A DNA stretch of 64,000 nucleotides, from the NCBI GenBank assembly GCA_031282245.1, contig JAITEB010000012.1, positions 1 to 64,000 of the forward strand, in the 5' to 3' direction. This document shows positions 35,287 through 44,191 of this stretch, piece after piece. The DNA comes from Oscillospiraceae bacterium. GTDB taxonomy: Bacteria > Bacillota > Clostridia > Oscillospirales > Ruminococcaceae. The stretch's first letter is position 1, and the number at the start of each line of letters is the position of its first letter. Position numbers and translations under genes: made by a program. The notes under the pieces are model-generated. The model saw only the letters and a list, made by a program, of their open reading frames with translations, was not told the origin of the DNA and made no database searches.

Positions 35287-35444
35287 ACGCGAATCGCAAA
35301 TTAATAATGCGTCCGGGTAAGCGCGGAAAGCCTCTTGCAAATTTTTCTTCCAGAAGGTATAATAAAAATCAGGAAAGCGGAATTAAGAATAAACGCGCTT
35401 AATTCCGCTTCTTGAATTAGTGCATTTAATTGAGGGTGTTAAAA

Positions 35445-36320
35445 TTGAAAAGCATGACCGGTTACGGCAGAGCGCAGGATATTCTGGAGGGCCGCGACAT
35501 CACGGTTGAAATCCGCTCCGTCAACCACCGTTTTTTTGAGCTGTCCGTCCATGTGCCCAAAAACTTTGCCTGCATAGAAGAAAAGGCGAAAACTTTGATT
35601 AAGTCCCTTGCGCACAGGGGCAAAATAGAGGCAAACATAAGCGTTGTCAATCTGCAAAGCAGCGACAGCCTTGTTGAAATAAACGAAGATCTCGCCATGC
35701 GCTATATCGGCGCGCTGCGGGCTTTTGGTAAGTCGCAGGACATCCCGGACGACTTGTCGCTTTCGTCGATTTCCCGTTTCAGCGATATTTTTGTCTCCCG
35801 CAAATCCGCCCCCAATGAGGACTCAATATGGAAGCTTGTCAGCGCTGTGCTTTTGCAGGCTTTGCATAATTTTCTGGAAATGCGCCAAACCGAAGGCGAA
35901 AGCCTTAAACGGGACATCGCCGCAAGGCTTGATTTTATCGCGGAAGGCGCGGAGTTCATCAAAAGACGCTCGCCTATGACAGTTCAGGAATACCGCGGCA
36001 GGCTTTATTCAAAAATAAAAGAAGTTCTTGAAGACCGCGCTGTGGACGAAGCCCGTATTGTCACGGAGACGGCGATTTTCGCGGATAAAATCGACACCGC
36101 CGAGGAAAACGTCCGCCTGATAAGCCATATAGAGCAATTCCGGGCTTTTCTGGAGCAGGACGGGGCCGTCGGGCGCAAACTGGATTTCCTGCTTCAGGAA
36201 ATGAATCGAGAGATAAATACAATCGCGTCAAAGTCGCAGGATTTGGACATTGCCCGCCGGGTTGTGGAACTTAAGGCCGAGCTTGAGAAAATCCGCGAGC
36301 AGGCGCAGAACATTGAGTAA
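35445..36320 (+). CDS. yicC: YicC/YloC family endoribonuclease
   Basis: A 291-residue member of the YicC family (YloC in Bacillus), now known as endoribonucleases involved in RNA turnover. The start is TTG at 35445, 7 bases after GAGGGTG, giving the canonical MKSMTGYGRAQ. VEIRSVNHRFFELSVHVPK (about 22-40) and the C-terminal block EENVRLISHIEQF, GRKLDFLLQEMNREINTIASKS are highly conserved. It heads the housekeeping run; the next gene, remA, starts 197 bases on with its own likely promoter. Confidence 0.95.
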   Translation: MKSMTGYGRAQDILEGRDITVEIRSVNHRFFELSVHVPKNFACIEEKAKTLIKSLAHRGKIEANISVVNLQSSDSLVEINEDLAMRYIGALRAFGKSQDIPDDLSLSSISRFSDIFVSRKSAPNEDSIWKLVSAVLLQALHNFLEMRQTEGESLKRDIAARLDFIAEGAEFIKRRSPMTVQEYRGRLYSKIKEVLEDRAVDEARIVTETAIFADKIDTAEENVRLISHIEQFRAFLEQDGAVGRKLDFLLQEMNREINTIASKSQDLDIARRVVELKAELEKIREQAQNIE

Positions 36321-36517
36321 TTTGCGCTGCATGGGCAAACTTAGGCAAAAATAATAAATTGTAAAGAAGTTGTTGACCGTGCCGTTGATTTTGGAAAGCC
36401 ATTATCCTGTCAAAATAAATCCGATAACTGTTGAATGGCTGAGCGGAATCGACATTTGCCCGGACGAACTTTACTATAATTCTGTATTGGTGTGAAAAAG
36501 CTATACGAGGTTTTAAA

Positions 36518-36808
36518 ATGAAACTTGTAAATATAGGCTTCGGGAATATGGTTTCCGCCGGGCGCATAATCGCAATCGCCGGGCAGGAATCCGCGCCGAT
36601 AAAACGCGTTATACAGCTTGCCAGAGAGGGCGGCAGCCTGATTGACGCGACTTACGGCAGAAAGACAAAGGCGGTTATTATTATGGACAGCGGCCACGTC
36701 GTCCTTTCGGCTTTGCAGCCGGAAGCGCTGGCTCTGCGCTTGGACCAGGACAGGGAGCGGGAAAAAGAAGAAGAAAAAAAGGAAGAAGCTGAATCTGAAT
36801 ATGAGTAA
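36518..36808 (+). CDS. remA: RemA/DUF370 family regulator
   Basis: A 96-residue DNA-binding protein of the RemA (DUF370) family, which in Bacillus activates matrix genes by binding as a ring-like oligomer. [20 protein letters not shown] and [42 protein letters not shown] are family hallmarks. The C-terminus carries an extra Glu/Lys-rich tail (about 79-96). In this lineage it normally sits between yicC and gmk, as here. The stop overlaps the gmk start by 8 bases, so translation is coupled. Confidence 0.95.
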   Translation: MKLVNIGFGNMVSAGRIIAIAGQESAPIKRVIQLAREGGSLIDATYGRKTKAVIIMDSGHVVLSALQPEALALRLDQDREREKEEEKKEEAESEYE

Positions 36809-37421
36809 ATCTGAAAAATTGGGAAGGCTTTTTGTGTTTTCAGGGCCGTCCGGCGTGGGCAAGGGAACGCTGCTTGTGCGCCTTCTGGAGGGTGAGAAAA
36901 ACATGCGGTTTTCCATCTCCGCAACTACCAGGAAGCCCAGAGCGGCTGAAATTGACAGGGTGAACTATTTTTTTATCTCAAAAGAAGATTTTGAGGAAAA
37001 TATCCGCCGCGGCATGATGCTGGAATGGGCGGAATACAACGGCAACTATTACGGCACCCCCCGCGCTGTGGTCGAAAACTGGCTGGGCGGCGGCTATGAC
37101 GTTGCGCTTGATATAGAAGTTGAGGGAGCGATGCAGGTTAAGCGGGCTTTCCCGGGGGCTGTTTTAATTTTCGTTCTGCCCCCTTCTATGGAAATCCTGC
37201 GGAAACGCCTCTCCAGCCGGGGAACCGAGGACGAAAACGTGATAAAAAAACGCATGGGGATTGCCCGCAAAGAGATCGCCGCCGCGCCCAAATATGACTA
37301 TATTATAGTAAACGACGAAATCGACGGTTCTGTCGAAAAACTCCGCGTTATTATGCAGGCGGAAAAATATAGATATTTAAACATGAAAAAACTGATAGGA
37401 GAGCTGATTGATCATGCTTAG
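36801..37421 (+). CDS. gmk: Guanylate kinase
   Basis: Converts GMP and ATP to GDP and ADP, needed for GTP and dGTP supply. The ATG at 36801 gives [25 protein letters not shown], 206 residues, with the P loop at 15-23. [25 protein letters not shown] is the GMP-binding region; a Gly-Glu pair usual in RPGE is replaced by [15 protein letters not shown] and [12 protein letters not shown] also fit. The start lies within the end of remA. rpoZ begins inside its last codons. Confidence 0.96.
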   Translation: MSKSEKLGRLFVFSGPSGVGKGTLLVRLLEGEKNMRFSISATTRKPRAAEIDRVNYFFISKEDFEENIRRGMMLEWAEYNGNYYGTPRAVVENWLGGGYDVALDIEVEGAMQVKRAFPGAVLIFVLPPSMEILRKRLSSRGTEDENVIKKRMGIARKEIAAAPKYDYIIVNDEIDGSVEKLRVIMQAEKYRYLNMKKLIGELIDHA

Positions 37422-37674
37422 ACCCGCTATTGCCGAAGATCTCAAAGAAGACCAGAATATTTTCGCTCTTGTGATTGCTGTTTCCAAAAGGGCAAGGGAA
37501 ATCACCGATGAGATAGAATCCAAAAAGCACCTGCTGATAGAGAAAAACAGCGGCAAGCTTCCCGCCGACCTGAATGCGGAGCTTGAAGAATATTTCAACG
37601 CAAAGCCCGTTCGCCTTGCCGTTGAAGAGTTTGGCAGGAAAGTCTTTAACTTTGTGCCCATTGCGGAAAGGTGA
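37414..37674 (+). CDS. rpoZ: RNA polymerase omega subunit
   Basis: An 86-residue omega subunit that helps assemble RNA polymerase. [33 protein letters not shown] carries the conserved helix (ALVIAVSKRAREI). The C-terminal part RLAVEEFGRKVFNFVPIAE is a lineage-specific extension. I chose ATG 37414; a TTG six bases upstream also suits the AGGAGA. It overlaps the end of gmk and precedes coaBC, as usual. Confidence 0.9.
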   Translation: MLRPAIAEDLKEDQNIFALVIAVSKRAREITDEIESKKHLLIEKNSGKLPADLNAELEEYFNAKPVRLAVEEFGRKVFNFVPIAER

Positions 37675-37684
37675 GAAACTGGGG

Positions 37685-38887
37685 ATGGTTTTTCAGAGTA
37701 AGACGATTGTTCTGGGCGTTTCCGGCAGCATAGCCGTCTACAAGGCCGCCGGTCTCGCGCGGCGGCTCAACCTGCTTGGCGCGAACGTGCATGTAATTAT
37801 GACGCAAAACGCCGCAAAGCTTGTTTCTCCGCTGATTTTTGAGACGCTTTCCGGCAACAGGTGCATCACTGATACTTTCGACCGCAATTTTGCATGGGAC
37901 GTAAAGCATATTTCCCTTGCAAAAGCGGCTGATATTTTTGTCGTCGCGCCCGCGACCGCCAACATTATCGGCAAAATCGCCGGGGGAATCTGCGACGACA
38001 TGCTCACTACTACAATTTGCGCGACAGCCGCCCCGAAAGTGATTTTTCCCGCGATGAATACCCAAATGTATAATAATCCTATTACGCAAGGCAATATTAG
38101 CAAGCTTAAAAATTTGGGGTATATTTTCGCGGAGCCGGACTGCGGCCGCCTTGCTAACGGCGATACAGGCAGCGGGCGCTTTCCGGAAGAAAGCAAAGTT
38201 CTTGACATTCTGGAAAATATATTATTTGAGAAAAAAGATCTTCAGGGCAGGAAAGTTCTGGTTTCGGCGGGGGCGACCGCAGAGGATATAGACCCTGTGC
38301 GCTATATCAGCAACCGTTCGACAGGGAAAATGGGCCTTGCGCTTGCGCGGGCCGCAAAGCTCCGCGGCGCGGAGCTTCGGCTTGTCCTCGGCGAAAACCG
38401 CCTTGACGAGTCCAAGATTTACGGCATGGAGATATTGCGCGTCAGAAGCGCGGAAGAAATGTATAACGCTATGACCGCGAATTTTGCCTGGTCGGATTTT
38501 GTTTTCATGAGCGCGGCTGTTGCGGATTTCCGCCCGGCGGAATTGCAGGAAAATAAAATCAAAAAGTCGCGGGGAGTTAAATCGCTTGAACTGGCCGAAA
38601 ATAAAGACATCCTGCTGGAACTTGGCCGGAGGAAACTGCCCGGGCAGAAAATCTGCGGCTTCTCTATGGAAACGGAGAACCTGCTTGAAAATTCCGTGAA
38701 AAAGCTTGAGGAAAAAAACGCTGATTTAATTGTCGCCAACGACGTTTTGCAGGAGGGCGCGGGCTTTGGAACGGACAGCAACATTGTGAAGATTCTCAGC
38801 CGTCACGGAACCGAAAGCCTTGATATTCAGAGCAAAGAGAGCCTGGCGCATGTTATAATCGACAGGCTTCTTGCGCTGGACGCGTAA
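37685..38887 (+). CDS. coaBC: Bifunctional phosphopantothenoylcysteine decarboxylase/synthetase
   Basis: Carries out two steps of coenzyme A synthesis. The 400-residue product starts at ATG 37685 (MVFQSKTIVLGVSGSIAVYK). The N-terminal CoaC flavoprotein domain (about 1-180) has VKHISLAKAADIFVVAPATAN with the active-site His, PAMNTQMYNNPIT, and the Cys-containing EPDCGRLANGDTGSGRFPE flap. The CoaB domain (about 190-400) has VLVSAGATAEDIDPVRYISN, TGKMGLALA and ADLIVANDV. It lies in the fixed order after rpoZ and before priA. Confidence 0.96.
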   Translation: MVFQSKTIVLGVSGSIAVYKAAGLARRLNLLGANVHVIMTQNAAKLVSPLIFETLSGNRCITDTFDRNFAWDVKHISLAKAADIFVVAPATANIIGKIAGGICDDMLTTTICATAAPKVIFPAMNTQMYNNPITQGNISKLKNLGYIFAEPDCGRLANGDTGSGRFPEESKVLDILENILFEKKDLQGRKVLVSAGATAEDIDPVRYISNRSTGKMGLALARAAKLRGAELRLVLGENRLDESKIYGMEILRVRSAEEMYNAMTANFAWSDFVFMSAAVADFRPAELQENKIKKSRGVKSLELAENKDILLELGRRKLPGQKICGFSMETENLLENSVKKLEEKNADLIVANDVLQEGAGFGTDSNIVKILSRHGTESLDIQSKESLAHVIIDRLLALDA

Positions 38888-38944
38888 GGGCGGCGGGTCG
38901 GCGCCCTAAGAACCCGCAAAAATTCAATCGGGGAGGGATGAAAA

Positions 38945-41335
38945 ATACCGGAAGCAGCAAAATTGGCCGTGGATAAAACATCCGCCGGTTTTGATATTCT
39001 TTTTACGTACAAAATTCCCCCGGAGCTGCGGGGCGGGCTTCGGCCGGGCCAGCGCGTCATCGTCCCTTTCGGGCGCGGCAATCAGGAGCGGCAGGCCATG
39101 CTTATGGAGCTTTGCGCCGAACCGGAAGAGGGCGCAAAGCTTAAAAGCATAGCCCGCGTTGTTGATCCTGAACCCGTTATAAATTCCGAGTTTTTACAGC
39201 TTGTTCTGTGGCTGCGTGAAAAAACTTTCTGCACTTATTACGAGGCGGTGCGCCTTGTCATCCCTTTGGGGCTTAATTTAAAGGCGGTCGCCGGTTATTC
39301 TCTGGTCGGGACCGCTTTAAATTTGTCCGTCCTGCTCAGCCCGGAAGAAACGCGGATTCTGGAAGAAATCCAAAAAGGCAAAAGTCCCGGGGAAGGCGCG
39401 CTTCTGGACAGCCTGATTGAGCGCGGTTTCGTCAGGCGAAGCAAGGAGTTCGCGCCTAATATAAAGGGCGAAACGCTTCTGATGGCGCGTCTGGGGGAAA
39501 TCCCGGAAAAGCCGACACCAAAGCAAAGGCTTGTTATAGATTTGCTGGAGGAATTCGGCGAGCTTTCGATTAAAGAAATAATTTATTACACAGGAGTGAG
39601 CCGCGCGCTTATAGACGCGCTTGAAAAAAAATCCGCCGTGAGCTTTTATGAACGGGAAGTCGCAATAGAACCGGAACCTGTAGAAAAAACAGAAGAAGGC
39701 TTGGACTTAAATCAGGAACAGCAGGAAGCCGCCGGAGGTTTATCAAAACTGCTGCACTCCGGCAAAGGCGGGACGGCCCTGCTTTATGGCGTGACCGGCA
39801 GCGGCAAAACACGGGTTTATACGCGCCTTATCCGGGAGACGCTGGACATGGGCAGACAGGTTATCATGCTTGTGCCGGAAATCGCGCTTACGCCCCAGAC
39901 TATCCGGCTTTTTAAAAACGCTTTCGGAAGCGGCGTGGCCGTCCTGCACAGCGGGCTTTCGGCGGGCGAACGTCTCAACGAGTACAGGCGCATCAAAAGC
40001 GGCGCGGCAAAAATCGCGGTCGGCACGCGTTCGGCTGTATTTTCGCCTTTTGACAATATCGGCCTTATAGTAATAGACGAGGAACAGGAAGCCAGTTATA
40101 AGTCCGAGCGTTCGCCGAGATATCAGGCGAGGGACGTGGCGAAGTTCCGCTGCGCCTGGCACAAAGCCCCGCTTTTGCTGGTTTCGGCGACGCCCAGTAT
40201 AGAGAGCTATTATTTTTCCCAAAGCGGGCGCTACGGTTTTTTTAAGTTAAAAAGCCGCCCCAACGAAAACGAATTGCCGCAGGTTTATATTATCGACATG
40301 AACGACGAAAAAGCCGGGGGCAATATGAGTTCTATGTCCGGCGAGCTTATGCGGGAGATAGACAATACGCTCGAAGCGGGCGAACAGGCGATCCTGCTGC
40401 TCAACAGACGCGGCTTTAACACGGTCGTGATGTGCTCCGGCTGCAAAGAAATAATAAACTGCCCGAACTGCTCGCTTTCGCTGACATATCATAAAGCCAA
40501 CGACAAGCTTGTCTGCCACTGCTGCGGGTATATGCGGGACAAACCCCTTGAATGCCCGAAATGCCACGACAGAAAATTCCGCTTTCTTGGCCTTGGCACT
40601 CAAAAGGCCGAGGAAGAACTGGAAGACTATTTCCCGGACGCGCGCGTGCTGCGGCTCGACCTGGACACAAGCCTTCGCAAATTCTCCCGCGAGGAAAAGC
40701 TGGAAGCCTTCCGCAAGGGCGAATTTGATCTCATGATTGGCACCCAAATGGTCGCGAAAGGGCTTGACTTTGAGAATGTGACGCTTGTGGGCATTCTTCT
40801 GGCGGATCAGGCCCTGTGCTCCGGTGATTTCCGGGGGAGCGAGCGGGCCTTCGCCCTGATGACCCAGGCCGTCGGGCGCGCCGGCAGGGGCGGCAGGGAA
40901 GGACGCGCCTGCATCCAGACATACAACCCTTTTAACAAGATTATAAATCTTGCCGCCTTGCAGGACTACGAAGGCTTTTACAAGGCCGAGATTGATGCCC
41001 GCAGGACTTTGATTTTGCCGCCCTTTGCGGCTTTTTGCGTGATTGGCTTCACTTCCCTTTCAAGGGAAAAGGCCGAGACCGCGTCCGGCGTTTTTCTTCG
41101 GGAACTTGGCAAAGCGCTGGATTCCGGCGAAAAAGTTCCGCTCAGGGTTTTCGGGCCGTCCCCGGCGGCAGTCGTCAAAACGGCTGGGAAATACAGGTAT
41201 CAGCTTGTTTTAAAGTGCCTTGACGACAAAAAAACGCGCGCGCTTATCCGCAGCGCGTGGGATTTATTTTCCGCCTGTCCCGAAAGCCGCGGCGTATTGA
41301 TATTTGTGGATATGAATTACTATGGGAATTTGTAA
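38945..41335 (+). CDS. priA: Primosomal protein N' (replication restart helicase), ATA start
   Basis: A 796-residue helicase that restarts stalled forks. The N-terminal DNA-binding part follows PEAAKLAVDKTSAGFDILFTYKIP; Walker A GVTGSGKT (282-289); motif II reads DEEQ (378-381) where PriA normally has DEEH; the zinc cluster CSGCKEIINCPNC / CHCC / CPKCH lies at about 496-545; motifs V-VI are IGTQMVAKGLDF and QAVGRAGRGG. The frame opens only at 38942 after a TGA. GGGAGGG is 7 bases before ATA CCG GAA, whereas the first standard start (TTG 38963) is 25 bases away and would lose MPEAAK. ATA is therefore the likely initiator. Confidence 0.93.
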   Translation: MPEAAKLAVDKTSAGFDILFTYKIPPELRGGLRPGQRVIVPFGRGNQERQAMLMELCAEPEEGAKLKSIARVVDPEPVINSEFLQLVLWLREKTFCTYYEAVRLVIPLGLNLKAVAGYSLVGTALNLSVLLSPEETRILEEIQKGKSPGEGALLDSLIERGFVRRSKEFAPNIKGETLLMARLGEIPEKPTPKQRLVIDLLEEFGELSIKEIIYYTGVSRALIDALEKKSAVSFYEREVAIEPEPVEKTEEGLDLNQEQQEAAGGLSKLLHSGKGGTALLYGVTGSGKTRVYTRLIRETLDMGRQVIMLVPEIALTPQTIRLFKNAFGSGVAVLHSGLSAGERLNEYRRIKSGAAKIAVGTRSAVFSPFDNIGLIVIDEEQEASYKSERSPRYQARDVAKFRCAWHKAPLLLVSATPSIESYYFSQSGRYGFFKLKSRPNENELPQVYIIDMNDEKAGGNMSSMSGELMREIDNTLEAGEQAILLLNRRGFNTVVMCSGCKEIINCPNCSLSLTYHKANDKLVCHCCGYMRDKPLECPKCHDRKFRFLGLGTQKAEEELEDYFPDARVLRLDLDTSLRKFSREEKLEAFRKGEFDLMIGTQMVAKGLDFENVTLVGILLADQALCSGDFRGSERAFALMTQAVGRAGRGGREGRACIQTYNPFNKIINLAALQDYEGFYKAEIDARRTLILPPFAAFCVIGFTSLSREKAETASGVFLRELGKALDSGEKVPLRVFGPSPAAVVKTAGKYRYQLVLKCLDDKKTRALIRSAWDLFSACPESRGVLIFVDMNYYGNL

Positions 41336-41341
41336 AAAATC

Positions 41342-41382
41342 TCCGCCGGATTTGCATAGGCGGAATTTTGTGCTATTATAAT
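41342..41382 (+). promoter_or_regulatory. Weak terminator hairpin and promoter before def
   Basis: TCCGCC and GGCGGA (41342-41364) form a short stem followed by ATTTT. TTGCAT (41352-41357) with TATTAT (41374-41379, 16 bases) or TATAAT (41377-41382, 19 bases) forms a possible promoter overlapping it, so def may have its own start. Confidence 0.4.
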
Positions 41383-41443
41383 CTGTAGGGACGGATCGCG
41401 CGCGCCCGTCGAACTGTTATACAAGATTTTACGGAGGATAACT

Positions 41444-41917
41444 ATGGCTATCAGAAAAATAGTAACTGAAGAAGACGCTGTATTAAGAAAAAAATGCCGT
41501 CCTGTGACGGATTTTAACAAAAGGCTTTTCACCCTGCTCGACGACATGAAAGACACGCTTGAATCCGTGGACGGGGCGGGGCTGGCCGCGCCGCAGGTCG
41601 GCGTTCTGCGCCGCGTTTTCATCACAAGGATAGACGGCGAAGTCACAGAGTATATCAACCCGGAAATTCTCGGCGCGGAGGGAATTCAAACCGTCCCGGA
41701 AGGCTGCCTGTCCATCCCGGGCTATTACGGCACTGTGGAACGCCCGCAGAAGCTTACTGTGAAAGCTTTCGACCGCAATGGGAATGAGTTTGAGAAAAGC
41801 GGCGAGGATCTGCTGGCCAAGGCGATCAGCCACGAAAACGACCATCTCAACGGCGTTCTCTACACCGATAAAGCCTATGAAGTTCACGAGAGCGGCTCAG
41901 AAGAGAAAGAAGAATAA
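41444..41917 (+). CDS. def: Peptide deformylase
   Basis: A 157-residue metalloenzyme that removes the formyl group from nascent proteins. All three motifs are intact: GAGLAAPQ (44-51), EGCLS with metal ligand C88, and HENDH with H130, E131 and H134. The ATG follows GGAGGATAACT. The C-terminus has a polar Glu/Ser tail (EVHESGSEEKEE). fmt starts 4 bases after its stop, coupling formylation and deformylation genes. Confidence 0.97.
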   Translation: MAIRKIVTEEDAVLRKKCRPVTDFNKRLFTLLDDMKDTLESVDGAGLAAPQVGVLRRVFITRIDGEVTEYINPEILGAEGIQTVPEGCLSIPGYYGTVERPQKLTVKAFDRNGNEFEKSGEDLLAKAISHENDHLNGVLYTDKAYEVHESGSEEKEE

Positions 41918-41921
41918 CAGC

Positions 41922-42854
41922 ATGAGAATTATTTTTATGGGAACGCCGGATTTTGCTTTGCCTTCTCTCAAAGCGCTTATTGAGGCCGGGCATGATATAG
42001 CCGCCGTTTATACCCAGCCCGACAGGCCTAAAGGCAGGAAGAAGCGGCTTTCGCCGCCGCCGGTGAAAGTCTTTGCGGAGGGAAGGGGCCTTAAAGTCCT
42101 TCAGCCGCCAGGACTGCGCAAACCGGAAGCCGCCGGGGAATTCTCCGCTTTCGGCGCGGAGCTGTGCGTCGTGGCCGCCTATGGGAAAATTCTGCCGGAA
42201 GCTTTTCTGAACGCGCCAAAATTCGGCTGTATCAACGTCCATGCCTCTCTTCTGCCAAAATACAGGGGCGCCGCGCCCGTTCAGCGGAGCATTATCAACG
42301 GCGAGCGGGAAACGGGAATAACGATTATGCACATGTCCGGGGGGCTGGACGAAGGGGATATTATCCTGCAAGAAGCGACGGCGATCGGACAGGACGAAAA
42401 CGCGGGAGCGCTTATGGAGCGGCTTGCCTTTTTGGGTGCGGAGACTTTGCTGAAAGCCCTGCCGATGATTGAAGCGGGCACGGCTCCCAGAATCAGCCAG
42501 GAAAGCACGGGAATAAAGCCCAGTTATGCGGCTATGCTTGACAAAAATATGGGCCTGCTTGATTTCAGCGAGAGCGCGCAGGCGCTTTACTGCATAATCC
42601 GGGGCTTGAATCCATGGCCAGCGGCCTATATTGCGCTGGATAACGGCAAATTAAAGATTTATTCCGCGAAATTGCGCGCGGAGGAACGAACGGATGAAAA
42701 ACCCGGGGTTCTGCTTGACGAACGGGAATTTCTGGTTTCCTGCGGCGGCGGGACTGTGCTGGAGCTTTTGCGGGTTCAGGCCGAAGGGAAAAAAATTATT
42801 GACGGCGCGGAATTCCTGCGGGGCCGCCGTCTGAAAAAGGGGTATAAATTTTGA
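41922..42854 (+). CDS. fmt: Methionyl-tRNA formyltransferase
   Basis: Adds a formyl group from 10-formyl-THF to initiator Met-tRNA. ATG 41922 gives MRIIFMGTPDFALPSL, 310 residues. The catalytic site is INVHASLLPKYRGAAPVQRSI (near 103) with the N-H-D triad (D in GLDEGDII near 142). The C-terminal tRNA-binding domain is a little short and includes IRGLNPWPAAY near 225. It lies directly behind def and overlaps rsmB at the stop codon. Confidence 0.97.
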   Translation: MRIIFMGTPDFALPSLKALIEAGHDIAAVYTQPDRPKGRKKRLSPPPVKVFAEGRGLKVLQPPGLRKPEAAGEFSAFGAELCVVAAYGKILPEAFLNAPKFGCINVHASLLPKYRGAAPVQRSIINGERETGITIMHMSGGLDEGDIILQEATAIGQDENAGALMERLAFLGAETLLKALPMIEAGTAPRISQESTGIKPSYAAMLDKNMGLLDFSESAQALYCIIRGLNPWPAAYIALDNGKLKIYSAKLRAEERTDEKPGVLLDEREFLVSCGGGTVLELLRVQAEGKKIIDGAEFLRGRRLKKGYKF

Positions 42855-44182
42855 ATGCGCGCAGCAATCCCCGGGCCGCCGTCGCCGCGGCTTTGGGCGA
42901 AATGGAAAACGGAGCTTATTCAAATATAGCGCTTTCCAGACGGCTGAATGCGGGTTCTTATACCCCTGCTGAAAAAGCCTTTGCCGCGCGGCTTTTCTAC
43001 GGCGTTATTGAAAGAAAGCTGACGCTTGATTATATTATTGCCAGGCGCGCCGCCAAAAGCCCCGAGCCTCTTGTGAAGAATATTCTCCGCGCCGCGCTTT
43101 ACGAGCTTGCCTATATGAATTCTTCCAGAGAATACGCCGTTGTGGACGAAAGCGTCAAGCTCTGCAAGACTTTTGGAAAAACGTCGGCGGGCAGTTTTGT
43201 CAACGCCGTTCTGCGCGGATTTATCAGGGCAGGAAAGCGCGTTGATTTTTCCGGAATCTCTGACAGGCTGGAACGGCTTTCTGTAGAGTATTCCTGCGGC
43301 AGGGACGTTTTAGAAAGCCTGATTGACAGTCTTGGCGAAGAAGAGACCATAAATATTCTGCAAATGACTTTTGGGAAATCAAGGCAATATATCAGAGCCA
43401 ATACGATGAAAATATCGCCGAGCGAGCTTTCCCGGCGTCTTTGCGCAGAAGGGATCGCCTGCGAGGAAAATTTCCTGCCGGGATGTGTCTCAGTGGACGG
43501 CTCAATGGTTCTGGAAAGCCTGCAAAGCTTCAGAGAGGGGCTTTTTCATGTGCAGGATTTATCTTCTCAGATTTGCGCGTCACTTTTTGGGGGCTTGCGA
43601 AACAGCCGCATTTTCGACCTGTGCGCGGCTCCCGGCGGCAAAAGCTTCACAATTGCGCAGCTTGCCGAAAATTCTCAGGTTTTTGCTTTTGACATTCACG
43701 ATTTTAAAATAAAGCTGATTCGGGAGGGCGCGGAGCGCCTTGGCCTGTCGGACAGGGTTAACGCTTTAATTGGGGATGCGGCTGTGTTTAACCCGGAAAC
43801 AGGCAGGGCGGATGCGGTTTTGTGCGATGTGCCCTGTTCCGGTTTGGGCGTTGCGGCCAAAAAGCCCGAAATCAAGTACAAATCCAGAAAAGAATATGAA
43901 AATTTGCCTGAAATCCAGCTTAAAATACTGAATAATGCGGCACAATATCTTGAAGGCGGCGGTTTGCTGGTTTATTCAAGCTGCACTCTTCTGAAAAACG
44001 AAAATCAGCGCATAACGGAGCGCTTCGAGCGGGAAAACCCGGATTTTCCGCCCTGTGAGCTGCCGGATTATCTGAACAGTTGTTTTACAAACGAAAAAAA
44101 GAATTCCGCGCTGATTTCGCCGGAGACTTTCGGCAGCGACGGCTTTTATATTTCGGCATGGCGAAAAAAATTTGGAATTTAA
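42851..44182 (+). CDS. rsmB: 16S rRNA m5C967 methyltransferase
   Basis: A 443-residue SAM-dependent RNA methyltransferase. The N-terminal NusB-like domain (about 1-140) has LDYIIARRA and RAALYELAYMN. The catalytic domain has LCAAPGGKSFTIAQL (SAM), DVPCSGLGV with one catalytic Cys, and VYSSCTLLKNENQ with the second. TTG at 42851 overlaps the TGA of fmt. The zinc metallopeptidase gene often present between fmt and rsmB in related genomes is not here. rlmN follows 9 bases after the stop. Confidence 0.95.
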   Translation: MNARSNPRAAVAAALGEMENGAYSNIALSRRLNAGSYTPAEKAFAARLFYGVIERKLTLDYIIARRAAKSPEPLVKNILRAALYELAYMNSSREYAVVDESVKLCKTFGKTSAGSFVNAVLRGFIRAGKRVDFSGISDRLERLSVEYSCGRDVLESLIDSLGEEETINILQMTFGKSRQYIRANTMKISPSELSRRLCAEGIACEENFLPGCVSVDGSMVLESLQSFREGLFHVQDLSSQICASLFGGLRNSRIFDLCAAPGGKSFTIAQLAENSQVFAFDIHDFKIKLIREGAERLGLSDRVNALIGDAAVFNPETGRADAVLCDVPCSGLGVAAKKPEIKYKSRKEYENLPEIQLKILNNAAQYLEGGGLLVYSSCTLLKNENQRITERFERENPDFPPCELPDYLNSCFTNEKKNSALISPETFGSDGFYISAWRKKFGI

Positions 44183-44191
44183 GAGGCTCAG

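Noticed and set aside
36321..36517. Possible riboswitch or small RNA between yicC and remA
   Set aside because: No known aptamer motif or stable terminator pair could be seen; only a TATAAT at 36475-36480 with a poorly spaced -35.
38938..38976. ATG directly after GGGAGGG upstream of priA, as a possible start with frameshift
   Set aside because: There is no gap between the ribosome site and this ATG and the frame ends after 12 codons; ATA in the priA frame at 7 bases fits better. A sequencing error cannot be fully excluded.
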